Position numbers and translations under genes: made by a program
The notes under the pieces: generated by a model
The model's input: the letters and a program-made list of their open reading frames with translations, nothing else
What the model was told of the DNA's origin: nothing
The model's database searches: none
Assembly (NCBI GenBank): GCA_002449785.1
Contig: DJXP01000065.1
Location: 1 to 17,976 of the forward strand
From: Clostridiales bacterium UBA7001
GTDB taxonomy: Bacteria; Bacillota; Clostridia; TANB77; CAG-508
Direction: 5' to 3'
DNA length: 17,976 bases
Part shown: piece by piece, positions 5,896-12,402 of the stretch
Numbering within the stretch: position 1 is the first letter of the stretch
Layout: every line of letters starts with the position of its first letter

Positions 5896-6480
5896 GTCCT
5901 CTATTTTATAAATTAAATATCCAATTAAGCATCCAATTGTTGCAGTAATTAATTGAGTAACTCCCATTGCTTTTTGTAAGTTTGTAACTAATTTATCTGG
6001 AAAAATATTAAATAATCTTAAGATATTAAAAATTCCAAATATAATTGCAACTTTACAGATTATACCCAAAACAGAACTCAATAAATAGTTTTTATTTTTA
6101 GCAATCATTACATACTTAATTGCAAATATTAAAGCAAAGTTTCCTAGCCAAATTGCTGGAATCATATAAACCATATATACTGATGCAGATTTAAAAACAT
6201 ATCCGCTTAAAACAGTTGATATACTTGGCATTGTGACAATTGGTATTATCTTATTCCAACCTTTTAAATTCAATGCAGATACTACAAGTGCAGTATTTAC
6301 AATTGAACCTACTATAATCTGAGAATTACTTGCTACCGCACTATTAGCTCCAAATACAATATTTAATAATCTTGCTAAAAATGTAGGAACAATAAGTGCT
6401 AATAATGCAATAATTATTGTTTGAATTACCTCATTTTTCTTTGAAAAATCTCTTACTGTTTGTTTTAAAATGCTTTCCAT
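5881..6480 (-). CDS. Polytopic membrane protein, ECF S-component-like
   Basis: A 199-residue, very hydrophobic protein with about six predicted membrane helices (roughly residues 20-43, 52-70, 80-92, 100-125, 133-158 and 172-192) and a short charged N terminus. Size and helix count match substrate-binding S components of ECF vitamin or metal transporters, but I see no diagnostic substrate motif and no ECF ATPase or T subunit nearby; group II ECF systems often have solitary S components. The ligand is unknown. AAAGGAG lies 7-8 nt before the ATG. It is preceded by a long leader (about 170 nt) with two direct repeats near the likely transcription start, pointing to regulated expression. It ends in a strong terminator and so is probably transcribed alone. 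Confidence 0.65.
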   Translation of the reverse strand: MESILKQTVRDFSKKNEVIQTIIIALLALIVPTFLARLLNIVFGANSAVASNSQIIVGSIVNTALVVSALNLKGWNKIIPIVTMPSISTVLSGYVFKSASVYMVYMIPAIWLGNFALIFAIKYVMIAKNKNYLLSSVLGIICKVAIIFGIFNILRLFNIFPDKLVTNLQKAMGVTQLITATIGCLIGYLIYKIEDKKAS

Positions 6481-6611
6481 AAAAACACTCCTTTCATATT
6501 TAGACCATTTTTATTTAGTAAAAATGTGTCATAATTAAAAATTTATACTAAATATATGTACTCTAATAATATAGAAAGAGTGTTCTTTTATTATTCCTAT
6601 TTAATTAATAA

Positions 6612-6648
6612 TCTTTCAGTTAGAATTTTTTAACTCTTTCTGTTAGAA
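6612..6648. repeat. Two 14-bp direct repeats in the leader of the membrane protein gene
   Basis: TCTTTCAGTTAGAA (6612-6625) and TCTTTCTGTTAGAA (6635-6648) differ at one base and start 23 bp apart, about two helical turns. They lie immediately downstream of the candidate -10 box (6659-6664). Part of the second copy is also complementary to AGAAAGAGT at about 6576-6584, so the leader RNA can fold. Tandem operators or a regulatory RNA are both possible. Confidence 0.6.
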
Positions 6649-6658
6649 TACAAAATTA

Positions 6659-6687
6659 TTTATAACATATTATATTTTAGTTTGCAA
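6659..6687 (-). promoter_or_regulatory. Candidate promoter of the membrane protein gene
   Basis: Minus strand TTGCAA (6687-6682), a 17-nt spacer and TATAAA (6664-6659). It would give an unusually long 5' leader of about 170 nt before the ATG at 6480. I do not recognise a known riboswitch in that leader. Confidence 0.45.
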
Positions 6688-6722
6688 TACTTTTTAGATA
6701 GCAAAATATAAAACCATCTTAA

Positions 6723-7262
6723 TTATTTTAGAAAAAAATCAAAATATTTAATTAAGTAGTGCCATAATTCAACTTTATCTGTTAATTCTTCAAAATTATT
6801 GTTCACTCTTTTTTTCAATTCTTCAACATTAAACCATTTAACTTCTTGCACTTCATCTTCTTGAATAGTAATATCATTCAAATCAATGTCTTTATGTACA
6901 ATATAATATTCATTATAATGTCTATTTATTATATCTTTTTGAATATTTTCAGAAGTTGTAGCTCCAATAAATTCTAATTCATCTCTTTTTAAATCAACTC
7001 CTAATTCTTCTTTTGCTTCTCTAATACCAGCTTGATATCCTAGTTCTCCTGTCAAAACATGTCCTCCAGATGAAACATCCCATAAATTAGGCCACATTCT
7101 TTTATTTGCACTTCTTTTCTGCAATAAAACTCTTTTATTATCTGTACTTATAATTTGAACCACTATTGCTTTATGCCATAAGCCCTTTTCATGACATTCT
7201 TTTCTACTTGCAATTTCATTTGTAAAATCACCATGACTGTCTATAACATCAAAATATTCCAT
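6723..7262 (-). CDS. Nudix hydrolase, isopentenyl-diphosphate-isomerase-like subgroup
   Basis: A 179-residue Nudix protein with a full Nudix box at residues 67-89 (GHVLTGE ... REAKEELGV). The N-terminal part, MEYFDVIDSHGDFT followed by ECHEKGLWHKAIVV and LLQKRSANKRMWPNLWDVSSGGH, is characteristic of the IDI/YfcD-like subgroup, in which W-P-x-x-W-D-x-S precedes the box. Members are often annotated as NUDIX hydrolases of unknown substrate; true IDI has extra metal-binding residues that I cannot confirm here. AGGAGG lies 6 nt before the ATG. The gene follows a large REP-like palindrome only 23 nt upstream, so it must either rely on read-through from the gene at 8061-7351 or use a promoter I cannot see. 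Confidence 0.85.
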   Translation of the reverse strand: MEYFDVIDSHGDFTNEIASRKECHEKGLWHKAIVVQIISTDNKRVLLQKRSANKRMWPNLWDVSSGGHVLTGELGYQAGIREAKEELGVDLKRDELEFIGATTSENIQKDIINRHYNEYYIVHKDIDLNDITIQEDEVQEVKWFNVEELKKRVNNNFEELTDKVELWHYLIKYFDFFLK

Positions 7263-7285
7263 TTTTTCCTCCTAAATTCCAGACA

Positions 7286-7349
7286 GTGGACTAGGGGACG
7301 TTCCTTAAAGTCCAAATTCTTGGACTTTAAGGAACGTCCCCTAGTCCAC
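7286..7349. repeat. REP-like perfect palindrome with 30-bp arms
   Basis: Arms 7286-7315 and 7320-7349 are perfect reverse complements with a 4-nt loop (ATTC). The arm begins GTGGACTAGGGGACGTTCC. It is markedly more GC-rich than its surroundings and lies 1 nt after the stop codon of the preceding gene. From memory, GGGGACGTTCC/GGGGACGGTTC-type hairpins are dispersed in many Firmicute genomes and are associated with REP-associated (Y1/IS200-like) transposases; none is encoded here. It may act as a transcript-end hairpin, although no T-run follows. Confidence 0.85.
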
Positions 7350-7350
7350 C

Positions 7351-8061
7351 CTAGTTCAAAATTTGTTCTTCTCCTTCAGGTAGAATCTGAGTTTCATTAA
7401 AAGCATCATATTTTTCACCTTGTAAAGTACCACTATAGGCATCAATTTGAGCTATTACAATACCATTTGAATTATATCTCTTAGCATTATATGTATGAAA
7501 ATCAGTATTTACATTTGGGTAGAAATTATGCTTATGCTCGCCAATAATAATACTTTGATTATCTGGTTTGATATACATATTACTTGTCATAGCACCATTA
7601 TCGTGAACATTATCTGAAAAAATTGGAAAACTTACTTGCCCGTCCTTCTCTGAGATTGTCCATTTAAATTGTCCACCTTTAATTTGAGATACAATCATAT
7701 CATAATTACTTCTAATTATATTTATTGTTTCTGATGGTCCTAAAGAGCCCATTCTCTCAATAATATGAAGAGAGCATAATGCATCAATAGTTTTTTCCAG
7801 TTCATTATTCAATACTGTTTTACTAGCTGGATTATTTCTTAGTGTTTCATTTATCCCAATTCGTTCATATAAAGTATTCTTTAATATTTCGGGATCTGCA
7901 TTTCTAACAATTGAAGGATCAGAAACAGTAATCCTTTCATCAAAACTAGAACCATTTTTGTTATTTAAACTGCTTTCATTTTTTTCAGCTTGTCCACTAG
8001 TAGTCTCAGTAGGTCGATCAAATAAATGCATAAAAGCACGACTCACATCAAATATTCCCAT
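7351..8061 (-). CDS. Hypothetical protein of unknown function (236 aa)
   Basis: Starts at ATG 8061 with AAAGGAG about 10 nt upstream. I do not recognise the family. It has no signal peptide or membrane segment. Residues about 18-45 are low-complexity (Ser, Asn, Glu, Lys: a probable disordered linker), residues 50-125 look helical, and the C-terminal half (about 130-230) has the alternating pattern of a beta-rich domain, with motifs such as GEHKHNFYPNVNTDFHTYN and GIVIAQIDAYSG. The His cluster HKH...FH could bind metal, but this is speculation. The gene lies 57 nt after glyA and ends at the REP-like palindrome. The disordered-then-globular layout recalls accessory or secreted-without-signal proteins. 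Confidence 0.7.
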   Translation of the reverse strand: MGIFDVSRAFMHLFDRPTETTSGQAEKNESSLNNKNGSSFDERITVSDPSIVRNADPEILKNTLYERIGINETLRNNPASKTVLNNELEKTIDALCSLHIIERMGSLGPSETINIIRSNYDMIVSQIKGGQFKWTISEKDGQVSFPIFSDNVHDNGAMTSNMYIKPDNQSIIIGEHKHNFYPNVNTDFHTYNAKRYNSNGIVIAQIDAYSGTLQGEKYDAFNETQILPEGEEQILN

Positions 8062-8118
8062 ACTATCCTAACTCCTTTACCAATACCTCACATAAAATAT
8101 AATATTTTTTAAATCATA

Positions 8119-9357
8119 TTATTCATACAAAGGATATTTCTTACAAATATTTCCAACTTCTTCTCTTATTATTTCTTTTTTATTCTCATAATCTGTAACA
8201 GTCATATCTATTAAATCAGCTATTTTTACCATATCTTCTTCTTTAAATCCTCTAGTTGTAACAGCAGGTGTTCCAACTCTTATACCACTAGTAATCGTTG
8301 GTTTTTCTGTATCAAATGGTACAGCATTTTTATTTACAGTTATTCCAACATCATCTAATCTTTTTTCTAATTCTTTTCCTGTAATTCCTTTATTTCTTAA
8401 ATCTATTAAAATTAAATGATTATCAGTTCCGCCTGATACTAAGTCAAATCCTAATTTTAATAGTTCACCTGCTAAAGCTTTAGCATTTTTTACTATTTGT
8501 TTTTGATACTCTTTAAACTCCGGCTTTAAAGCTTCTCCAAAGCATACTGCTTTACCTGCAATTACATGCATTAGAGGCCCACCTTGAATACCAGGAAATA
8601 TTGCTTTATCTATCTTTTTAGCATATTTTTCTTTGCATAAAATTAATCCACCTCTTGGTCCACGAAGAGTTTTGTGTGTTGTAGTAGTTACAATATCAGC
8701 ATATTTTACAGGGTTTTGATGTAACCCTGCTGCTACTAAACCTGCAATATGTGCCATATCAACCATAAATATACTATTTGTTTTATCTGCAATTTTTCTA
8801 ATTCTTTCAAAATCTATTTCTCTAGGATAAGCACTAGCACCTGCTAAAATTAATTTTGGAGAATTCTCTATAGCCAATTTTTCTAATTCATCATAATCAA
8901 TTCTACCTGTTTTTTCACTAACTCCATATGGAATAAAATTATATAATTTACCTGAGAAATTAACAGGACTTCCATGTGTTAAATGACCACCATGTGATAA
9001 ATTCATTCCAAGTACAGTATCTCCAGGCTCCAAAACAGCGAAATAAACTGCCATATTTGCTTGAGCTCCAGAATGTGGTTGAACATTTGCATGTTCTGCG
9101 CCAAATAATTTTTTTACTCTTTCTCTTGCTAAATCTTCAACAACATCAACATATTCACAACCACCATAATATCTAGCTCTAGGATAACCTTCTGCATATT
9201 TATTTGTCATATAACTTCCCATGGCTTCCATTACGCTATTACTTACAAAGTTTTCTGATGCAATAAGCTCTATTTTATTTCGTTGTCTTTTTAATTCATT
9301 TTTTATTGCTCCATAAACTTCTTCATCTGTATTTTTTAGATTTTCAAAACTTGGCAT
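8119..9357 (-). CDS. glyA: Serine hydroxymethyltransferase
   Basis: A 412-residue PLP enzyme that interconverts serine and glycine with tetrahydrofolate/5,10-methylene-THF, the main one-carbon source. Landmarks: ELIASENFVS (30-39), GYPRARYYGG (57-66), the HSGAQANMAV segment (95-104), MVDMAHIAGLVA (198-209), and TTTTHKTLRGPRGG with the PLP lysine at 229. The length is typical of bacterial GlyA. I place the start at ATG 9357 (MPSFENL) because GGGAGG lies 7 nt upstream; a frame-extending ATG at 9372 would put that ribosome site inside the coding region. It lies 56 nt after the small membrane protein gene and is probably cotranscribed with it from the 9926-9931 promoter. Confidence 0.97.
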   Translation of the reverse strand: MPSFENLKNTDEEVYGAIKNELKRQRNKIELIASENFVSNSVMEAMGSYMTNKYAEGYPRARYYGGCEYVDVVEDLARERVKKLFGAEHANVQPHSGAQANMAVYFAVLEPGDTVLGMNLSHGGHLTHGSPVNFSGKLYNFIPYGVSEKTGRIDYDELEKLAIENSPKLILAGASAYPREIDFERIRKIADKTNSIFMVDMAHIAGLVAAGLHQNPVKYADIVTTTTHKTLRGPRGGLILCKEKYAKKIDKAIFPGIQGGPLMHVIAGKAVCFGEALKPEFKEYQKQIVKNAKALAGELLKLGFDLVSGGTDNHLILIDLRNKGITGKELEKRLDDVGITVNKNAVPFDTEKPTITSGIRVGTPAVTTRGFKEEDMVKIADLIDMTVTDYENKKEIIREEVGNICKKYPLYE

Positions 9358-9413
9358 ATACATTCCTCCCATATTATAAAATATTTAACTAATTAGAATA
9401 ATATAAAAACAAT

Positions 9414-9887
9414 TTAAAATTTATATTGGTTTCTGTCTGCTCTTTCATCAAACTCTCTATCATAATCTTTGTTTTTATAATACCAGTCTGTTTTTTTGGC
9501 TGCTGATCCTCCACCAGCATTTCTATTTTTATTAAATAAAATATCGATAAATGTTAATACAGGAATTATAACACCTATAAAAGTACAAAGCATGTCTGCA
9601 CTATTAATTAAGTTAAATCCAGTTACTGTTGCATTGTTAATTGCTTCAAAAAGTACACTTCCAAAATATGTTATATAAATAGCCAAGTAAAGTGCTGCTC
9701 CTATAATATTTCTCTTAATAACTAAAATAAGACATGGTAATGTTAAAAACAAAACCGCAATCTCCATATTTACATTTAAAGGTTGTGCAAAAAACTCTCT
9801 ATCTAATTGAAACATAAGAGTAGCAATTGCTCTAAAAATCCAAAATAGAACTCCCATAAATGTTAATAAATAACTAAATATTGCCAT
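9414..9887 (-). CDS. Small membrane protein of unknown function (157 aa)
   Basis: Starts at ATG 9887 with GGAGG 8 nt upstream; a longer frame from a TTG within the ribosome site is unlikely. About four hydrophobic helices are seen (roughly residues 1-24, 41-57, 58-84 and 93-115), then a hydrophilic, strongly charged and aromatic tail of about 40 residues beginning GGGSAAKKTDWYYKNKDYD. No catalytic motif and no family I recognise. The tail is probably cytoplasmic and could bind a partner. It is the first gene of a probable unit with glyA; this pairing need not be functional. Confidence 0.75.
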   Translation of the reverse strand: MAIFSYLLTFMGVLFWIFRAIATLMFQLDREFFAQPLNVNMEIAVLFLTLPCLILVIKRNIIGAALYLAIYITYFGSVLFEAINNATVTGFNLINSADMLCTFIGVIIPVLTFIDILFNKNRNAGGGSAAKKTDWYYKNKDYDREFDERADRNQYKF

Positions 9888-9925
9888 TATATTTTCCTCC
9901 AATTTTCTTAAGTTTTATATCATAC

Positions 9926-9931
9926 ATTATA
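9926..9931 (-). promoter_or_regulatory. -10 box of a candidate promoter for the 9887-8119 unit
   Basis: A perfect TATAAT on the minus strand, about 39 nt upstream of the ATG. The matching -35 region is weak (TTTATT at 17-nt spacing), so the promoter call rests mainly on the -10 and its position. Confidence 0.4.
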
Positions 9932-10012
9932 CTATATAACAAATTAAAAATAAACATATTTTTAATTTTTGAAATAAATTGAATATTAGGTTTATTTTAA
10001 AATTTTGAGTTC

Positions 10013-10059
10013 AAAAAAAATTCTTATTGTTTTACATTTTTTAAGTAAAACAATAAGAA
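10013..10059 (-). terminator. Strong intrinsic terminator after the DUF1292 gene
   Basis: A perfect 15-bp stem (10045-10059 with 10021-10035), a 9-nt loop, then eight T on the minus strand (10020-10013). It begins about 21 nt after the DUF1292 stop and closes the ireB-ruvX-DUF1292 region. Confidence 0.92.
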
Positions 10060-10080
10060 CACTTTCATTTGTTTTAAATT

Positions 10081-10404
10081 TTATTCTTCACCATCAGTAA
10101 AATTAAATTCATCTTTAAATTTATCTTTGAATATTTCGAATACTGCTGTAAGAGTTTCTTCATTATCAACACTTACATAAGATTCTTCATCACTTTCTTC
10201 ATCTGAATCATCAACTTTAAGTATTACTACTTCTCCATCATCTTCCTCATCATCTTCTTCCATAACTGGTAATAATACAACATATTCTTCAGAATCATAT
10301 TCTATTAAATCTAAAAATTCGAATTGAACTTCATTTCCATTTTCATCATTTAATATTATAATATTACTTACATTCTCATCAAATTCTTCATTTTCTTCAT
10401 CCAT
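10081..10404 (-). CDS. DUF1292 family acidic protein (YrzB-like)
   Basis: A 107-residue, highly acidic protein with the DUF1292 core: NIIILNDENGNEVQFEFLDLIEYDSEEYVVLLPV (about 14-47), where a beta strand and turn are followed by the EYVVLLP motif, then an Asp/Glu tract and a second strand (GEVVILKV). The C-terminal EETLTAVFEIFKDKF helix is also typical. The biochemical role is unknown. In Firmicutes the gene is commonly found directly after ruvX, as here, usually in an alaS-ireB-ruvX-yrzB block. AAGGAG lies 9-10 nt before the ATG. It is separated from ruvX by 142 nt carrying a candidate promoter, so it can be expressed on its own. Confidence 0.88.
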   Translation of the reverse strand: MDEENEEFDENVSNIIILNDENGNEVQFEFLDLIEYDSEEYVVLLPVMEEDDEEDDGEVVILKVDDSDEESDEESYVSVDNEETLTAVFEIFKDKFKDEFNFTDGEE

Positions 10405-10453
10405 TATAATAATTCTCCTTCCTTAGTATTATACTTTCATATAATTTAAATTT

Positions 10454-10482
10454 ATAATATACTAAAGACTATTTTTTTGCAA
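10454..10482 (-). promoter_or_regulatory. Candidate promoter of the DUF1292 gene
   Basis: Minus strand TTGCAA (10482-10477), a 17-nt spacer and TATTAT (10459-10454). A short 6-bp stem (ACTATT/AATAGT) overlaps the -35; it is too weak to count as a ruvX terminator. Confidence 0.5.
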
Positions 10483-10546
10483 TAGTTTTTTATATTTTTT
10501 ACAAAAAAATATCTTTATAAAATAAAAACTAATTTATAGCATATAT

Positions 10547-10963
10547 TTATTTATTTTTATTCATATACATTTCTAATATATATACAGCAGAAATTGTATC
10601 TACAATTTTTTTCTTTTTATTTTTATTAATCTCAAGAAAATTCATTGTTTTATGTGCTGCAACGGTTGTAAGCCTTTCATCAATTGTATCAATATGAATT
10701 TTGTTATACTTACATTTTAATTTATGAATAAACTTCTCAGTTATTTCAGCCCTAAATGTTTTTGTGCCATCCATATTGTATGGCATACCAACAACAATAG
10801 TTTCTATATCATATTCTTGGAAAAGTTCATCTAATCTTTTCAAAATAATTTTATCATTTCCATTATGTTCAATTGTTTCTAATCCTTGAGCAGTTAATCC
10901 AAGTCCATCAGTAATTGCAATTCCTACTCTACTATCACCATAATCAATTCCTAAAATTCTCAT
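10547..10963 (-). CDS. ruvX: Holliday junction resolvase-like / 16S pre-rRNA nuclease RuvX (YqgF)
   Basis: A 138-residue RNase H-fold protein with all four family motifs: GIDYGDSRVGIA (5-16, Asp7), VVGMPYNMDGT (57-67), DERLTT (95-100) and VDTISA (121-126, Asp122). YqgF proteins are required for 16S rRNA 5'-end maturation and have been described as putative Holliday junction resolvases. Length and motifs are normal, so it should be active. The start ATG lies 4 nt after the ireB stop with only a weak GGAAG site, which implies translational coupling. The ireB-ruvX-DUF1292 order is a conserved Firmicute block; alaS, its usual upstream partner, is replaced here by a GAF-GGDEF-like gene. Confidence 0.95.
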   Translation of the reverse strand: MRILGIDYGDSRVGIAITDGLGLTAQGLETIEHNGNDKIILKRLDELFQEYDIETIVVGMPYNMDGTKTFRAEITEKFIHKLKCKYNKIHIDTIDERLTTVAAHKTMNFLEINKNKKKKIVDTISAVYILEMYMNKNK

Positions 10964-10967
10964 AAAA

Positions 10968-11222
10968 TTATTCTTCCAAACCTATATAATATTTAACCAT
11001 TTTTTCTAACAATTCATCTCTTTCAATAAGTCTAATTAAATTTCTTGCATCATTATGGCTTGTAATATAAGTTGGATCACCAGATAATATATATCCTACA
11101 ATTTGATTTATAGGATTATACCCTTTTTCAACTAAAGCTTGATAAACCTCCTTTAAAATATCTTTTGCTCTATTACTCTTGTCCTTATCTACTTTAAAGC
11201 TCATTGTTTTATCAATAGCCAT
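10968..11222 (-). CDS. ireB: IreB family regulatory phosphoprotein (UPF0297/YrzL)
   Basis: An 84-residue member of the UPF0297 family. Diagnostic pieces are the N-terminal TMSFKVD, DILKEVYQALVEKGYNPINQIVGYILSGDPTYITSHNDARNLI (22-64) and the terminal KYYIGLEE. In Enterococcus faecalis IreB is phosphorylated on N-terminal Thr residues by the PASTA kinase IreK and negatively regulates cephalosporin resistance; Thr6 here is a candidate acceptor by position. A perfect AAGGAGG site lies 8 nt before the ATG. It follows the GAF-GGDEF-like gene by 13 nt, so it is probably transcribed with the upstream ATPase module. Confidence 0.95.
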   Translation of the reverse strand: MAIDKTMSFKVDKDKSNRAKDILKEVYQALVEKGYNPINQIVGYILSGDPTYITSHNDARNLIRLIERDELLEKMVKYYIGLEE

Positions 11223-11235
11223 TTATCCAACCTCC

Positions 11236-12372
11236 TTATATATAATTTATTTGATTTTCTTCTATTGCAGCATTATCTAGATATTCTTCTAACTTCTTAT
11301 TTAACTTTTCTATTCCTGTACCTTTATAATAAGTTGATACTACAAAGTTAACTCTAGGTGATGCAGATTTTTCCTCTTGAAGTTCTCTAACTCTAACCTT
11401 CTTTCCATTAATAACTTTTACAACTTTTGCTTCTTTTGCTTCTTCTACTATTTCAAACTCTTCAATTTCTTGTTTTAATGAATTTAAGAAATCTTGTACA
11501 CTATCTTCCCCAACACCAGAAAAGACAATTACAAATTTTGGTCCCATATATCTAACAAATACATATTGAGAAGATAATTTTGATTTTACTATATTACTTA
11601 CTTCTGAAATAATATCATTACCAAATTGTCTACCAGCTTTTTCATTTATTTCTTCGATATTTGCTATTTTAAACATACAAACAGCAGATGTTTGATATTT
11701 ATCAAAAGTCATTTTACCTTTACTATATAAATATTCAGCAGAATATAAGCCAGTAAATTTATCTATTCTAATAATATTTTCCATAGCATCTTGGTAAGAC
11801 ATAGTAGACAAAACAGAAATAATATTATCTTTTACAACTTCTATAATTGTAGTATCAGTTTTATCAAAAGCATGTTTTTCTCCACTTTCCATTATCCAAT
11901 ATCCAATATAAATATTATCTATATATAGTGGAAAAAACATTGCAGATTTTGCTCTTCCCATTTCAACTTTTTGATATGGTAATTTTTCTTTATCATCATC
12001 AATAGTTATATATTTAGGTGTAGCATTTTGAACACTATCTTTAAATATTTCTTCTGTATGCAAGTTTCTTAAAGTCTCATGGTGAATCTCATCTACATTT
12101 GTAGCTTTTATAACATATTCAGCTCCATCAAATACAACAATTGTAGAATACTTAATCTTATATTTATCAATTATTATATCATTAATCTTATTTAATTTTG
12201 AATCAACATCCTCTTCTTCTCCTGCAACTCTCATAAAATCTTGTAAAACAGCTAAGTTTGATATTTTTTGATTAATGTTTTGAAAAGATTCTATTTTTTG
12301 TTGTATATGAATATTATAAGCACATAAAACTACTATAAGTACTACTAATATTAATATTACTACTACTACCAA
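11236..12372 (-). CDS. Membrane-anchored GAF protein with degenerate GGDEF domain
   Basis: A 378-residue protein. Residues 2-18 form one membrane helix of mostly Val, Ile and Leu; a short coiled coil follows (about 22-45); residues about 45-195 resemble a GAF sensor domain; and DKFTGLYSAEYLYSKG (204-219) matches the DxLTGLxNRxxL start of GGDEF domains. The active-site loop reads RYMGPKF (274-280) instead of RxGGDEF, so diguanylate cyclase activity is very unlikely; it may bind a nucleotide or act as a scaffold. A charged insert (about 305-340) interrupts the C-terminal region. The start is TTG at 12372: no ATG is near, and AGGGGTGAT, close to the full anti-SD complement, stands 5 nt upstream. 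It follows the 894-residue ATPase gene by 30 nt and precedes ireB. Confidence 0.78.
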   Translation of the reverse strand: MVVVVILILVVLIVVLCAYNIHIQQKIESFQNINQKISNLAVLQDFMRVAGEEEDVDSKLNKINDIIIDKYKIKYSTIVVFDGAEYVIKATNVDEIHHETLRNLHTEEIFKDSVQNATPKYITIDDDKEKLPYQKVEMGRAKSAMFFPLYIDNIYIGYWIMESGEKHAFDKTDTTIIEVVKDNIISVLSTMSYQDAMENIIRIDKFTGLYSAEYLYSKGKMTFDKYQTSAVCMFKIANIEEINEKAGRQFGNDIISEVSNIVKSKLSSQYVFVRYMGPKFVIVFSGVGEDSVQDFLNSLKQEIEEFEIVEEAKEAKVVKVINGKKVRVRELQEEKSASPRVNFVVSTYYKGTGIEKLNKKLEEYLDNAAIEENQINYI

Positions 12373-12402
12373 GATATCACCCCTATTTATTATAAGTTAT
12401 TA

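Noticed and set aside
6481..6660. Known riboswitch (TPP, preQ1, cobalamin, FMN) before the S-component-like gene
   Set aside because: None of the conserved sequence blocks that I know for these classes is visible. The region is kept only as an unexplained leader.
8976..9176. Plus-strand ORF within glyA
   Set aside because: It is antisense to conserved glyA sequence, with no ribosome site and no recognisable protein features.
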